A stretch of DNA of 15,696 bases from Chloroflexota bacterium (GCA_023415845.1 JAEZJB010000095.1:1-15696), one strand, 5' to 3'; shown: positions 1 through 7,379, counted from the stretch's first letter. Notes: a model not told the origin generated them from the sequence alone. Made by a program: numbers and translations.

Positions 1-572
1 CGACGCACCCGTTCGCTCACGTTCATGCAGAAGCCATGGTTTTCGACACTGGTGGTGATGCCCAGTGGGGCGGCGTAGTCGGCCAGTTCGCGACTGACCT
101 GCACCAGCGTATCGAAGATCGCCTCGAACTCGGCCTGCGAGTCTTCGCGCCAGGCCCAGGCCACCACATCGTGCCGGAAATACCGAATGCCGAGGGCATT
201 GGCGGTATCGATGTGCTGCTTGACCCGGGCGATTTCGGCCGCCAGGTCGGCACTCCGGAAGTCGGCGCCGACCGAATAGTTCGAGAGCGGCACGCCCTTC
301 GCTTCGGCATGGAGCCGAATCGCTTCGATCAGGGCTGGCTGGTTAACGAGGTCGTTCGCGATGTTTGCCTCGCGATCGGGATAGTCCGCGGGATCCCAGC
401 TTCCGGCCGGGGCGGCGCGTTCCAGCGTCGCCACCGTTGCCACCAGCCCAACGCCGGTGAGCTCCATGTGGGTGGCATCGGAGGCGGCGATCCAGTCGAT
501 CGCATCGAGAATGTCCATCTCGCCGCGGCGGAAACTCTGGGAGAAGCTGTAGGAACTCACACCAAGATGCAT
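1..572 (-). CDS. Sugar phosphate isomerase/epimerase-like TIM-barrel protein (5' part, cut by window edge)
   Basis: The reading frame is open from an ATG at 572 to the left edge, giving 190 residues with no stop. The protein starts MHLGVSSYSFSQ, the typical first beta strand of the xylose isomerase-like TIM-barrel superfamily (sugar phosphate isomerases/epimerases and related endonuclease IV-fold enzymes). The motif SVENHG (E177, N178, H179) matches the metal-binding Glu on a barrel strand of this family. Residues 130-140 (RYFRHDVVAWA) fit another strand carrying polar active-site residues. Members usually have 260-300 residues, so about a third is missing. The start is supported by AAAAGGA about 9 nt upstream. 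It lies 88 bp downstream of the HEAT-like gene on the same strand and could be co-transcribed with it. The substrate cannot be predicted: the family acts on many sugars and inositols. Confidence 0.8.
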   Translation of the reverse strand, partial: MHLGVSSYSFSQSFRRGEMDILDAIDWIAASDATHMELTGVGLVATVATLERAAPAGSWDPADYPDREANIANDLVNQPALIEAIRLHAEAKGVPLSNYSVGADFRSADLAAEIARVKQHIDTANALGIRYFRHDVVAWAWREDSQAEFEAIFDTLVQVSRELADYAAPLGITTSVENHGFCMNVSERVR

Positions 573-642
573 ATCGAACGTGTCCTTTTCGCTGAGCGAT
601 GGTCAATGGTCAGCGAATGTAGCACGGCGACATGAGGAACGG

Positions 643-658
643 GATGGGCGCACCCATC
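643..658 (-). other. Small hairpin after the HEAT-like gene
   Basis: A 6-bp perfect stem (GATGGG/CCCATC) with a 4-nt loop sits just past the stop codon of the 185-aa gene and before the isomerase start. It has no following T-run. It could be a weak terminator or processing site separating the two genes, or chance. Confidence 0.25.
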
Positions 659-660
659 GA

Positions 661-1218
661 TCAGGCCACGAGGTTGCCAAATCCCCGGGCCTTCAGTTGG
701 ACGATCGCACGGTCACGCTCCCGATCGTCCATTCCCCGAAAGGTCGACTGGTCGAACCTCGGGTTCTGCAATTCATTGATCACTACATAGACCATATCGC
801 ACACTCGCCCTCTGAAGTCACGTTCGATATAGGCCGGCATGTCATCGGGCAGTGGTGATCGATCGTCGAGGAGCGCGTGGATCGAGGAAGTCGAGGCGGC
901 GAGGTACTCACGCACCACTGCCAGCGGCTCGCCGACGAACATCGACCAAATTGCGGTCAGCCCATTCGAATGGACCATCGATGACCTGCTCAAGACCATC
1001 GCGTCGAAAGTAACGGGCACGGCCGCCGGTCCGAACTGGCTGAGGATGCGGAGGGCATTGCGCCCCTGGAGGCTATCTGGCCGATCCAGATAGGGGACGA
1101 GGGCGGCGGCATTCGCGGGATCGGTTAGCACGATTCCCCGCACAATTGGCGTATCCGTCACGTCCTGGGCCTCAGGCGTGCGCAGGGCCTGTTCCAGCAT
1201 TTCCGGATCAACAACCAT
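661..1218 (-). CDS. Hypothetical helical protein, HEAT-like
   Basis: This gene encodes 185 residues. The start ATG at 1218 lies 5 nt after the stop of the caspase-like gene, with a G-rich run (GGGGGTG) upstream as a possible ribosome site, so the two genes are probably translationally coupled. The reading frame extends further upstream but overlaps the neighbour, and that extension has shadow-like composition (rich in Arg, Gly, Gln and His). The sequence is helix-rich. Residues 30-80 (for example DPANAAALVPYLDRP, then ALRILSQFGPAAVP) look like consecutive helical pairs of a HEAT/ARM-type solenoid. No signal peptide, membrane segment or catalytic motif is visible. As last gene of a three-gene cluster it may be a scaffold or partner of the caspase-like protein. 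The HEAT call rests on pattern only. Confidence 0.7.
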   Translation of the reverse strand: MVVDPEMLEQALRTPEAQDVTDTPIVRGIVLTDPANAAALVPYLDRPDSLQGRNALRILSQFGPAAVPVTFDAMVLSRSSMVHSNGLTAIWSMFVGEPLAVVREYLAASTSSIHALLDDRSPLPDDMPAYIERDFRGRVCDMVYVVINELQNPRFDQSTFRGMDDRERDRAIVQLKARGFGNLVA

Positions 1219-1223
1219 GGCGC

Positions 1224-2204
1224 TCAATACACCCCCACGATGCCGGACTTGGCTTCTCCATTCAGCGCCTTCACGAGCTTCTTGAGACCTGCCTTCGTGG
1301 TAGGGTCGTGCCCCTTGATCAACACACTCGTCAGGAAGGTGGTCGCGTGGCTCGTTGCGCAGACCAGGGCTGTGAGCAGGAAGACACAGGACGATTTGGC
1401 GGAGGTGCGGCGATTGACCAGTGGCTGGTGAAAGTGCACCTTGCTCGAACACGAAGCCATGAAGAAGAGGCTGCAGGCGAGTGTTGCCTTGTCCAGATCG
1501 CCGTGCCCAACCTTGACCGCCGTCAGGAATTCCTCCGGCTTCTTCGACGATTGATGCCGAAAGTAATGTCGGTCCTTGTTCGGCGTTTCTCCCCGGGCAG
1601 TTTTGTTCCCGGCCACGCCAGGCTGGCAGATGTTCATCGAGCGCCAGGCGCCACTGATGTTGCAGGTTTTGGCAGCCGGGACCTTTTTCGCCTTGATCGC
1701 CTTCTGCTTTTCCTGGGCTTTGGCGGCAGCAGTGACGAGCAGGTCCGGGAGAAACGCCTTCGTGCCCGCGGCCGGGAGATCGTACTCGGTCGGCAGGACC
1801 GAATGGTTGAAGATGTCGCCGATGCATTCGGTGTCGGTCGCGTCGTAGCCCATCCGGAAGTGGACACCCCAGGGATTCACCGGGAACGCCTTGATGTCCG
1901 GAACGTGGGAAATACCATCCGGGCCGAATGCCGGTCCCTGTCCATACCGCGAATGGCCTTCGTAGATCACGAGCGCCTTCGGGAGGTCAAGGGCGGCCGC
2001 CAGGTCTGCCATGGCGTAAACCACGCGAATTTCATGCGTTGCCTTGGCCCCGGCGCCCTTGGGAAACGTCCACGTGTTGTTCGCGCCGGCCGCGGGCTTC
2101 GGTCCTTTCGGATCGCAGTTGGTCGAGAGAAATGTCTGCAGGATGGTGCCCTGGCCAACGCTGCGAATCTCGATTCCCTGGGCAATGACGATCACCTGAA
2201 CCAT
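1224..2204 (-). CDS. Putative caspase-fold (clan CD) cysteine peptidase-like protein
   Basis: This gene encodes 326 residues. The start at 2204 (MVQVIVIAQG) is preceded by GGGAG and lies 19 nt after the stop of the 808-aa gene. A longer frame begins at 2351, but that part overlaps the neighbour and is Arg/Pro-rich shadow sequence. Residues 66-88 read as a helix, a hydrophobic strand KALVIYEGH and then SRYGQG, the layout around the catalytic His (H84) of caspase/CHAT-type peptidases. Residues 245-255 (SLFFMASCSSK) read as a strand ending in a candidate nucleophile C252. Residues 274-296 (VFLLTALVCATSH, then TFLTSVLIKG) resemble the next core strand and helix. The His-Cys spacing of about 168 residues is far more than the usual ~50. 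The insert contains a Lys-rich stretch (161-178) and three cysteines (C127, C181, C193). No signal peptide is seen. The gene assignment is solid; the fold and activity are inferences from motif layout. Confidence 0.75.
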   Translation of the reverse strand: MVQVIVIAQGIEIRSVGQGTILQTFLSTNCDPKGPKPAAGANNTWTFPKGAGAKATHEIRVVYAMADLAAALDLPKALVIYEGHSRYGQGPAFGPDGISHVPDIKAFPVNPWGVHFRMGYDATDTECIGDIFNHSVLPTEYDLPAAGTKAFLPDLLVTAAAKAQEKQKAIKAKKVPAAKTCNISGAWRSMNICQPGVAGNKTARGETPNKDRHYFRHQSSKKPEEFLTAVKVGHGDLDKATLACSLFFMASCSSKVHFHQPLVNRRTSAKSSCVFLLTALVCATSHATTFLTSVLIKGHDPTTKAGLKKLVKALNGEAKSGIVGVY

Positions 2205-2223
2205 GGCCTGTCGCTCCCTGGTC

Positions 2224-4650
2224 CTACGGAATCGTGACCTGCAGCTGGTCGTAGACGAAACCCTCGGTCGGCACCGTAACATCGAACTCTTGCACGATGG
2301 GATACACCCCCTCGGGTTTGAGCGGGTCGGCGGGGGCGCCGGGCGTGGCATCTACCGTCACCCAGTCTGGTCCATCAAGGCCAAGTCCCTGCTCACGATC
2401 GCGATAACCCCGGATCTCCGCCAGCAGGTCGGCCAGCACCCCGGACGATGCGTCGTAGCCGACATCCCCTTCGAGATGTTTGGCGAGCCACGCGATCGCT
2501 TCATCTTCACGGCCGGGGCGCATCGGGAGGCATATCCGGGCCCACGCCGAATTGAGGAATTCGTTGCGGCGCCGATCGCCATCCAGCTGGATCATCCACC
2601 CCAGCGAGGAGCCCATCGGAGCCGGGTCACTCTCGGCCGTGATCTCGTAGGCTTCGCGACCCAGTCCCACGGTCTTCGAGGCGAATCGCGGTTTCCACCA
2701 TGAGGGATGGGTATAGGTGAAGATGCCTTCGATATCGAAATAGCGGTGGAAGTACTCGATCTCCAGGGGAGACGGTTCGCTCGGATCGTCTCCACGGCCG
2801 AAGAGGTAACTCACCATCCGGTTAAGCACTTCGTACCGCTCCTCCATGCGGAGGTCGTTGGCGGGCCGGGCCTTGATCTTGCTCTTTTCGGTGATCAGCG
2901 TCTTGTTCTTTTCGAACTGCTCGGTCAGGGCCACTTCGGTGGCGGCTGCCACGGCCGCCTGCCGTTGAGCCTCCCAGGCAGCCATGACGGAGTCCGACGG
3001 ATCCCAGGTGTAGGTGTATGCCACCTGCAGGGTCGGGCTGTCACCGGGCAGGATGCCGATGCGGGCGGTATAGGTTCTGGTGCCTGGATCCCACGACGAA
3101 CCGAGGTCGTACTCGTTGTGGGGAGCGGGAGCTTCATCGTCCTTGCCCCCGCCTTCGAGATCGGTGAGCGAATCGATCCTGACTCCCGTCACGACCCGAT
3201 CGGCTCCCGGCTTTACCACGATTGCCACGTAGTACACCCTGCGTGATCCGTCCCAGAGGATGCTGGTGGAGGTCGATTCGGTTTCCGATCCCCCGCCTGG
3301 TCGGGGCGGCACACCGGGGGGAATATCCGGCACGGTGATTGGACCAGACTCGCGGAAGTGGACGAACCGGCTCCGTGCCAGCCCCTCGCCCGGGTTCCGC
3401 AGGTAGAGCTGCCAGACCAGCCGTGGTCCCAGGTCCTGCACCTTCACGTTGACTCGGCGCAGCACGCGGCGCAGGCCATAGCTGACCGGCGCGGCGGCTT
3501 CGTTCTTGATCACGCGGCGGGTGGTCGATGTTTCCGTCACTTCCAGGGTGTCGGTGGTTTTGATGCTGAAGCTCTTGGTGATGCGCTCCGAGGCGCGAGT
3601 CGTCACTTCCTTCAGCCGGCGCGATGAGAACTCACGCCCACGTTGCGAGCTGACCGCGAAACTGGCAGTGGCCGAGGCTCCAACCTGCCAGACCCCAATG
3701 CCGCCGGAGGCGTTGGCCGACATCGAGGCGGAGACATCCTGCTGGACCATCGAGGACACCTTGTCCGAGACCTCGTCGAGATTCTTTTCCTCAACCGCCG
3801 ATTCGCTGACCACCTCCAGGCCCTGCTCCAGAACCTCTTCGTGCGATTGCTTGCGCACGGTTTCGTAGATGACCTCAAGCACTTCAAGCGGAGCGATGGT
3901 AAAGGCCTGTTCGATTGGCCCGACACCTTCCTCCCGGTTGAAGTAGAGCTGCCGATAGTAGTGGGCAATGCCGATCGGTGAAAGGGCTTCTTCAATGCTG
4001 AGCCCACCGGGCCAGAGCACCGGCACCTTGATGTTGTCGAGCACGCTTGCCTTGTCCAGCAGGTGCTCCAGATTGCTGCTCGCGGGACTGGCAACCCATT
4101 CCCGGGCTGCCGCGACCATCCCCTCCTCCAGCTTCGTGCGTGTGGCTGCCAGGTCAAACGTCGCATCGCGAATGCCGAGCCGGTTCGACACGGAGATCGG
4201 GGCGGCCGTCAGTCCCTGGATGAAGGGGTGTCCGGGCCGGTCGTGCTCACCTCGCTGCCTGAGCAAGGCAGGATCGGTGTCCGAGAAGCCGTGGAGGTAG
4301 ACGTCCTTGCCAATCGCAGCCGCGTTCGGAAATCCCGGAATGTCCAGCTTTTTTACGTCCGATGGATCGACGGCCCTGCCATTGATCGTAATTGGCACGT
4401 GTTCCTGGGTATCGTCGGCGGTGAAATCGATTGACGAGGGAATCTGCGAGCGGACGGTCTGGCTCAGGGCGAGGGCAGCCGGCCGGCCTCCATCGAAGTT
4501 GATTGCCTTGGCCTTCTGGTACCGGCTGGCGGCCGTTACGGTGATGAAGCGCAGGCCCAGCAGGGAGACCCACCGGAGGATGAGCGGTTCGTAGGTTGCC
4601 ACCGTCATCGTGGCATAGGCGCCGGAAAACTTCGTGAGCGTGGTGGTCAT
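2224..4650 (-). CDS. Large protein of unknown family with helical stalk and Ser/Ala/Gly alternating segment
   Basis: This gene encodes 808 residues. The start at 4650 (MTTTLTKFSG) has GGAAGAGG about 7 nt upstream and is preferred to an upstream ATG at 4743. I do not recognise the family. Residues 1-230 are mixed alpha/beta, with a Pro/Gly-rich region at 100-165. Residues about 245-305 form a long, charged, probably helical stretch. Residues 306-335 alternate small/polar with hydrophobic residues (SASMSANASGGIGVWQ and following). Residues 336-435 are strand-like and rich in Thr, Ser and Arg, including TTDTLEVTETSTTRR. A Pro/Gly linker at 440-460 leads to a beta-rich domain (465-550), then a helix (555-615) and an alpha/beta C-terminal region with the aromatic motif THPSWWKPRF. 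There is no signal peptide and no clear transmembrane helix. It is first in a cluster with the caspase-like and HEAT-like genes, suggesting joint function. Confidence 0.85.
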   Translation of the reverse strand: MTTTLTKFSGAYATMTVATYEPLILRWVSLLGLRFITVTAASRYQKAKAINFDGGRPAALALSQTVRSQIPSSIDFTADDTQEHVPITINGRAVDPSDVKKLDIPGFPNAAAIGKDVYLHGFSDTDPALLRQRGEHDRPGHPFIQGLTAAPISVSNRLGIRDATFDLAATRTKLEEGMVAAAREWVASPASSNLEHLLDKASVLDNIKVPVLWPGGLSIEEALSPIGIAHYYRQLYFNREEGVGPIEQAFTIAPLEVLEVIYETVRKQSHEEVLEQGLEVVSESAVEEKNLDEVSDKVSSMVQQDVSASMSANASGGIGVWQVGASATASFAVSSQRGREFSSRRLKEVTTRASERITKSFSIKTTDTLEVTETSTTRRVIKNEAAAPVSYGLRRVLRRVNVKVQDLGPRLVWQLYLRNPGEGLARSRFVHFRESGPITVPDIPPGVPPRPGGGSETESTSTSILWDGSRRVYYVAIVVKPGADRVVTGVRIDSLTDLEGGGKDDEAPAPHNEYDLGSSWDPGTRTYTARIGILPGDSPTLQVAYTYTWDPSDSVMAAWEAQRQAAVAAATEVALTEQFEKNKTLITEKSKIKARPANDLRMEERYEVLNRMVSYLFGRGDDPSEPSPLEIEYFHRYFDIEGIFTYTHPSWWKPRFASKTVGLGREAYEITAESDPAPMGSSLGWMIQLDGDRRRNEFLNSAWARICLPMRPGREDEAIAWLAKHLEGDVGYDASSGVLADLLAEIRGYRDREQGLGLDGPDWVTVDATPGAPADPLKPEGVYPIVQEFDVTVPTEGFVYDQLQVTIP

Positions 4651-4968
4651 GGGGCACCTCTTCCGCGCCGCAGCAACGGCGTTCCGATGTCCACGACCAT
4701 CAGCATGGCCGCAGGCACAGCCGGTCACATCGCTCGGTGTCACTGCGGTCCACGTCTTGCGGCGTGAGGGGTACTACGTGGCGACACCTGTCGAGTGCGG
4801 CCCATCATGCGTCTCGGGCGAGAGCACCACATCGGTAATATTGCTGAGATCGGTTGTGGAGGGGAAACGGCGTTACGTAGTTCCATGAGCCGGCAGAGCC
4901 AGGATCGCCGGATGGTGACGCGAACAGGGGCACGATCGAATCCAGCTTCGTCGTGCCCCTGCTGTCGG
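4651..4968. other. Intergenic region between ndh-like gene and three-gene cluster
   Basis: This 318-bp stretch has no convincing gene. Short open frames here lack family character. It should hold the promoter of the minus-strand cluster starting at 4650, since the ndh gene upstream is closed by a hairpin at 4925-4961. The only AT-rich spot is near 4836-4846 (GGTAATATTGC), a possible -10 area, but I could not pair it with a convincing -35. Confidence 0.4.
4925..4961 (-). terminator. Hairpin terminator candidate after ndh
   Basis: A perfect 11-bp stem, CAGGGGCACGA with TCGTGCCCCTG, has its loop partly closed by a further CGAA/TTCG pairing after a one-base bulge. It begins 7 nt past the stop codon of the NADH dehydrogenase gene. 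There is no T-run on either side, so it may be a Rho-assisted terminator or an RNA-stabilising 3' hairpin instead of a classic intrinsic terminator. Confidence 0.6.
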
Positions 4969-6303
4969 TCAGGCGGCCCGCTCCCGGAATTGCGAGGTCG
5001 AAGTGTCGGGCAGCGGTTCGGCGACTGGCCCCACGATCAGGCGCGCACTGCGGTTGCGGGTGACGTACGCCCACATCCACTGCCACATCACGCTGAAGCG
5101 GCTGCGGAACCCGATCAGGAAGGCAATGTGAATGGTCGCCCAGATCGCCCAGGCCGGAAATCCGCTCAGGTGCAGTGGACCAATGTCCGCCACCGCACGG
5201 TTCCAGCCGATGGTGGCCATCGTCCCCTTGTCCCGGTAGTGGAATGCGGTGGCGGGCTTGCCTTCCAGGTCGCGCCGGATCATCTTCGCCGCGTGCCTGC
5301 CACCCTGCATCGCAACCTGGGCCACGCCCGGCAGGGTTCCGCCGCGGCCATCATCGATCGCCGCCAGGTCACCAATCACGAACACCTGCGGATGACCCGG
5401 CAGGGCCAGCGACGGTTCCACCGGCACCCGGTTGCCGCTCGTCAGCGGGACACCCAGCGCGGCCCCGATCGCGTGGCCGGTGACCCCCGCGCCCCACAAC
5501 ACCGTTGACGTGGCAAGCACGACATCACCCAGCGTCACGGAGTCGGGACCGATCTCGGTCACCCGGGTGCTGGTCCGCACGTCCACGCCGAGGTGCTCGA
5601 GGGATGTGCGGGCAGCCTGCGACAGGGAGGCCGGATATCCGCGCAACAGGACGTCGCCGCCCTCGATTAGCACGATGTGGGCTGACGCCGGGTCGATCCG
5701 CCGGAAGTTCTTTCTCAGGGTCTGCCGGGAAATCTCCGCCAGGGCTCCCGCCAGTTCCACTCCGGTCGGGCCACCACCAACCACCACGAATGTCAGCAAT
5801 CGCCGCTGCTGGACCGGATCGGGTTCCCATTCGGCGCGCTCGAAGGCCGAGAGCACCCGTTGGCGGACATCCAGCGCCTCCTCCATCGACTTCAGGCCCG
5901 GAGCATATGGCGCCCAGTCGTCGTGCCCGAACCACGTGCCCTGCGAGCCAGCCGCCACGATGAGGTAATCGTAGGCAAGCGTGCCGTGTTTCAGCGCCAC
6001 GGTCTGGCTCTGCACATCGATGGCAGTGACTTCGTCGAGCAGTACGGTGGTGTTCGCCTGGTTACGCAGGATGGCGCGAATTGGGTAGGCGACGTCAGAG
6101 GGGGCCAGCGTGGCGGTCGCCACCTGGTAGAGCAGCGGCTGGAAAAGGTGAAAATTGCGCTTGTCGACCAGCGTGACCCGTACCGGGGCGCGGGCAAGGC
6201 CGCGGGCGGCCTGAATCCCGCCAAACCCGCCGCCGATGATTACGACATGCGGACGACGATCCTGCTGATCTGCATGGGGCGATGAGAACATGCGTCGTTC
6301 CAT
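4969..6303 (-). CDS. ndh: Type II NADH dehydrogenase (NADH:quinone oxidoreductase)
   Basis: The gene encodes a 444-residue single-subunit flavoprotein that passes electrons from NADH to membrane quinone without pumping protons. It has two Rossmann motifs: VVIIGGGFGG (FAD, residues 20-29) and FVVVGGGPTG (NADH, 172-181). Other family signatures are the FQPLLYQVAT segment (54-63), VFVIGDLA (307-314) with the FAD-contacting Asp, and AQVAMQ (328-333), the family's AQxAxQ quinone-site motif. Residues 383-412 are hydrophobic and aromatic (PAWAIWATIHIAFLIG), fitting the C-terminal membrane-anchoring region. The length is usual for the family. The start at 6303 has GGGAGGA 5 nt upstream; M5 is an alternative. 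It is single-gene, ends in a hairpin, and is preceded by a Rex/CRP-like inverted repeat. Related sulfide:quinone oxidoreductases are less likely because their cysteine pattern is missing. Confidence 0.92.
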   Translation of the reverse strand: MERRMFSSPHADQQDRRPHVVIIGGGFGGIQAARGLARAPVRVTLVDKRNFHLFQPLLYQVATATLAPSDVAYPIRAILRNQANTTVLLDEVTAIDVQSQTVALKHGTLAYDYLIVAAGSQGTWFGHDDWAPYAPGLKSMEEALDVRQRVLSAFERAEWEPDPVQQRRLLTFVVVGGGPTGVELAGALAEISRQTLRKNFRRIDPASAHIVLIEGGDVLLRGYPASLSQAARTSLEHLGVDVRTSTRVTEIGPDSVTLGDVVLATSTVLWGAGVTGHAIGAALGVPLTSGNRVPVEPSLALPGHPQVFVIGDLAAIDDGRGGTLPGVAQVAMQGGRHAAKMIRRDLEGKPATAFHYRDKGTMATIGWNRAVADIGPLHLSGFPAWAIWATIHIAFLIGFRSRFSVMWQWMWAYVTRNRSARLIVGPVAEPLPDTSTSQFRERAA

Positions 6304-6391
6304 CGAATCCTCCCACCCATGACGCCACGGCGGTCGTCGGGGGCCGCCGCGACGGGCCTCGGCGAACCTCGTCGTTCGCCATTTCCTCTAC

Positions 6392-6418
6392 CCTATACCC
6401 ATGTGATGTTTTTCACAA
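6392..6418 (-). promoter_or_regulatory. Possible ndh promoter
   Basis: On the minus strand, TTGTGA (6413-6418) could serve as a -35 and TATAGG (6392-6397) as a -10 element. The 15-bp spacing is short; a shift to TAGGGT would give 17 bp. It lies about 90 bp upstream of the ndh start and overlaps the inverted repeat at 6401-6418, a typical arrangement for repression. Confidence 0.4.
6401..6418 (-). promoter_or_regulatory. Rex-like (or CRP-like) operator upstream of ndh
   Basis: Read on the minus strand, the site is TTGTGAAAAACATCACAT. This matches the Rex consensus TTGTGAA-N4-TTCACAA perfectly in the left half and at five of seven positions in the right half. The core TGTGA-N6-TCACA also fits a CRP-type site exactly, so the binding protein cannot be decided from the sequence alone. 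Rex senses the NADH/NAD ratio and ndh is a well-known kind of Rex target, which favours Rex. Confidence 0.55.
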
Positions 6419-6470
6419 TAGATGGGTCCGTCATCAGACCAGGTCGTGGCCGGCTCGTACGTTTCAGGTG

Positions 6471-6499
6471 TTTCACTCGGCATTATGTATCGCTATGAT
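6471..6499 (+). promoter_or_regulatory. Possible promoter for the DUF3052-like gene
   Basis: TTTCAC (6471-6476) and TATGAT (6494-6499) are spaced by 17 bp. The -10 is a good sigma-70-type match but the -35 is poor. It would give a leader of about 135 nt before the GTG start at 6642. Confidence 0.3.
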
Positions 6500-6641
6500 G
6501 GTGGTGGGTGTAGTTGGGTCCGGGCCCCATCGTGCTTCCCGGTTGTGCCAGCAGCGGTGGGCCGCAAGCAACAGGAAGGTAAGCGCCTTCCTACCCTTCA
6601 CAATACGCGGAGCGGACTCGCCGCCAGCGAAGGAGGTCGTG

Positions 6642-7058
6642 GTGTCGACCAAAACGATCGCCCGGAAACTGCTCATCAAGCCTGGCCTGCGTCTCTGGCT
6701 CTCGCCCGAAACCGAGCCGGGTCTGCTCGAACCGCTGCCGGACAACGTCGACCAGGTCGCGGACCTTGCTGATGCGGATGTCGCCATCGTCAGTGTCAGC
6801 ACGGCGGCCGAGGCGACCTCGATCCTGGCTGCGCTGGCCCCCGATCTCGGCAAGCCACAGGTCCTCTGGGTCTTCTATCCCAAGGGAAATGTGACCGATA
6901 TCAATCGCGATTCGCTCTGGTCGCTGCTCGCTGGCTATGGACTGCGCCCGATTACCCAGGTTGCCGTGGATGATATCTGGTCCGCACTGCGCTTCCGCCC
7001 CCTGAGAGCGGACGAGAAGCCATTCGTTCCGGATACTGGCGCTTCGGCCGCCACCTGA
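6642..7058 (+). CDS. DUF3052-like conserved small protein
   Basis: This gene encodes 138 residues. The start GTG at 6642 is chosen because AAGGAGGT ends 4 nt before it; a GTG at 6639 is too close. The frame stays open far upstream, but the upstream part lacks coding character. The protein has a compact alpha/beta look: LLIKPGLRLWLSP near the N-terminus, a strand-rich middle (DADVAIVSVST), then VLWVFYPKG and DINRDSLWSLLAGYGLRP, and near the end QVAVDDIWSALRFRP. This pattern recalls the DUF3052 family, whose function is unknown. Such proteins look like a minimal Rossmann-type domain without the SAM-binding loop. There is no signal peptide or membrane segment. The DUF2277 gene follows 42 bp downstream in the same direction and may share its transcript. 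Confidence 0.85.
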   Translation: MSTKTIARKLLIKPGLRLWLSPETEPGLLEPLPDNVDQVADLADADVAIVSVSTAAEATSILAALAPDLGKPQVLWVFYPKGNVTDINRDSLWSLLAGYGLRPITQVAVDDIWSALRFRPLRADEKPFVPDTGASAAT

Positions 7059-7100
7059 CCCCACCGTGTGACCCGCGTCGCCACCCCAAGGAAACGATCC

Positions 7101-7379
7101 ATGTGCCGCAACATCCGTCCGCTCTTCAACTTCGATCCACCCGCCACCGACGACGAGATCCAGGCGGCCGCGCTGCAATTCGTCCGCAAGATCAGCGGGT
7201 TCACCAAACCTTCGCTGGCGAACCAGGCGGCGTTCGATGAGGCGGTGAATGGCGTGGCCGCGGTGGCTCGCCAGTTGCTGGAGTCGCTCGAAACCGCCGC
7301 CCCACCTCGCGACCGCGACGTGGAGGCCGAAAAGGCCCGCCTTCGCAGTGCCCAGCGATTCGGGCGCGCCGCTTCCTGA
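7101..7379 (+). CDS. DUF2277 family protein
   Basis: This gene encodes 92 residues. The start MCRNIRPLFNF at 7101 is the hallmark N-terminus of the DUF2277 family, and FVRKISGFTKPS at about residues 28-39 is its second conserved block. An ATG-initiated extension upstream would add residues not seen in the family. AAGGA lies about 7 nt upstream. The protein is mostly helical, with a charged tail ending RSAQRFG. The family is widespread in high-GC bacteria, small, soluble and of unknown function. It is probably co-transcribed with the preceding gene. The stop codon lies inside the left arm of a nested inverted repeat. Confidence 0.9.
   Translation: MCRNIRPLFNFDPPATDDEIQAAALQFVRKISGFTKPSLANQAAFDEAVNGVAAVARQLLESLETAAPPRDRDVEAEKARLRSAQRFGRAAS

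Larger units (their letters stand above)
6304..6641. other. Divergent intergenic region between ndh and DUF3052-like gene
   Basis: This 338-bp stretch has no convincing gene and contains the most AT-rich sequence in the neighbourhood (6380-6420). It holds the ndh promoter/operator on the minus strand and, nearer the plus-strand gene, a possible promoter at 6471-6499. The rest shows nothing clear. Confidence 0.6.

Noticed and set aside
36..635. A 199-aa plus-strand open frame over the left end
   Set aside because: It is antisense to the isomerase-like gene, whose minus-strand frame gives clear TIM-barrel motifs (MHLGVSSYS, SVENHG). The plus-strand product has no family character.
1219..1827. 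Upstream extension of the HEAT-like gene to a 388-aa protein
   Set aside because: The extra part overlaps the caspase-like gene in another frame and is rich in Arg, Gly, Gln and His, as expected for a shadow frame.
2205..2351. Longer start for the caspase-like gene
   Set aside because: It would overlap the end of the 808-aa gene, and its residues are Arg/Pro/Ser-rich. The start at 2204 has a ribosome site.
4634..5508. Plus-strand open frames across the region before and in ndh
   Set aside because: They overlap ndh in antisense or lie in non-coding sequence with no recognisable motif or ribosome site.
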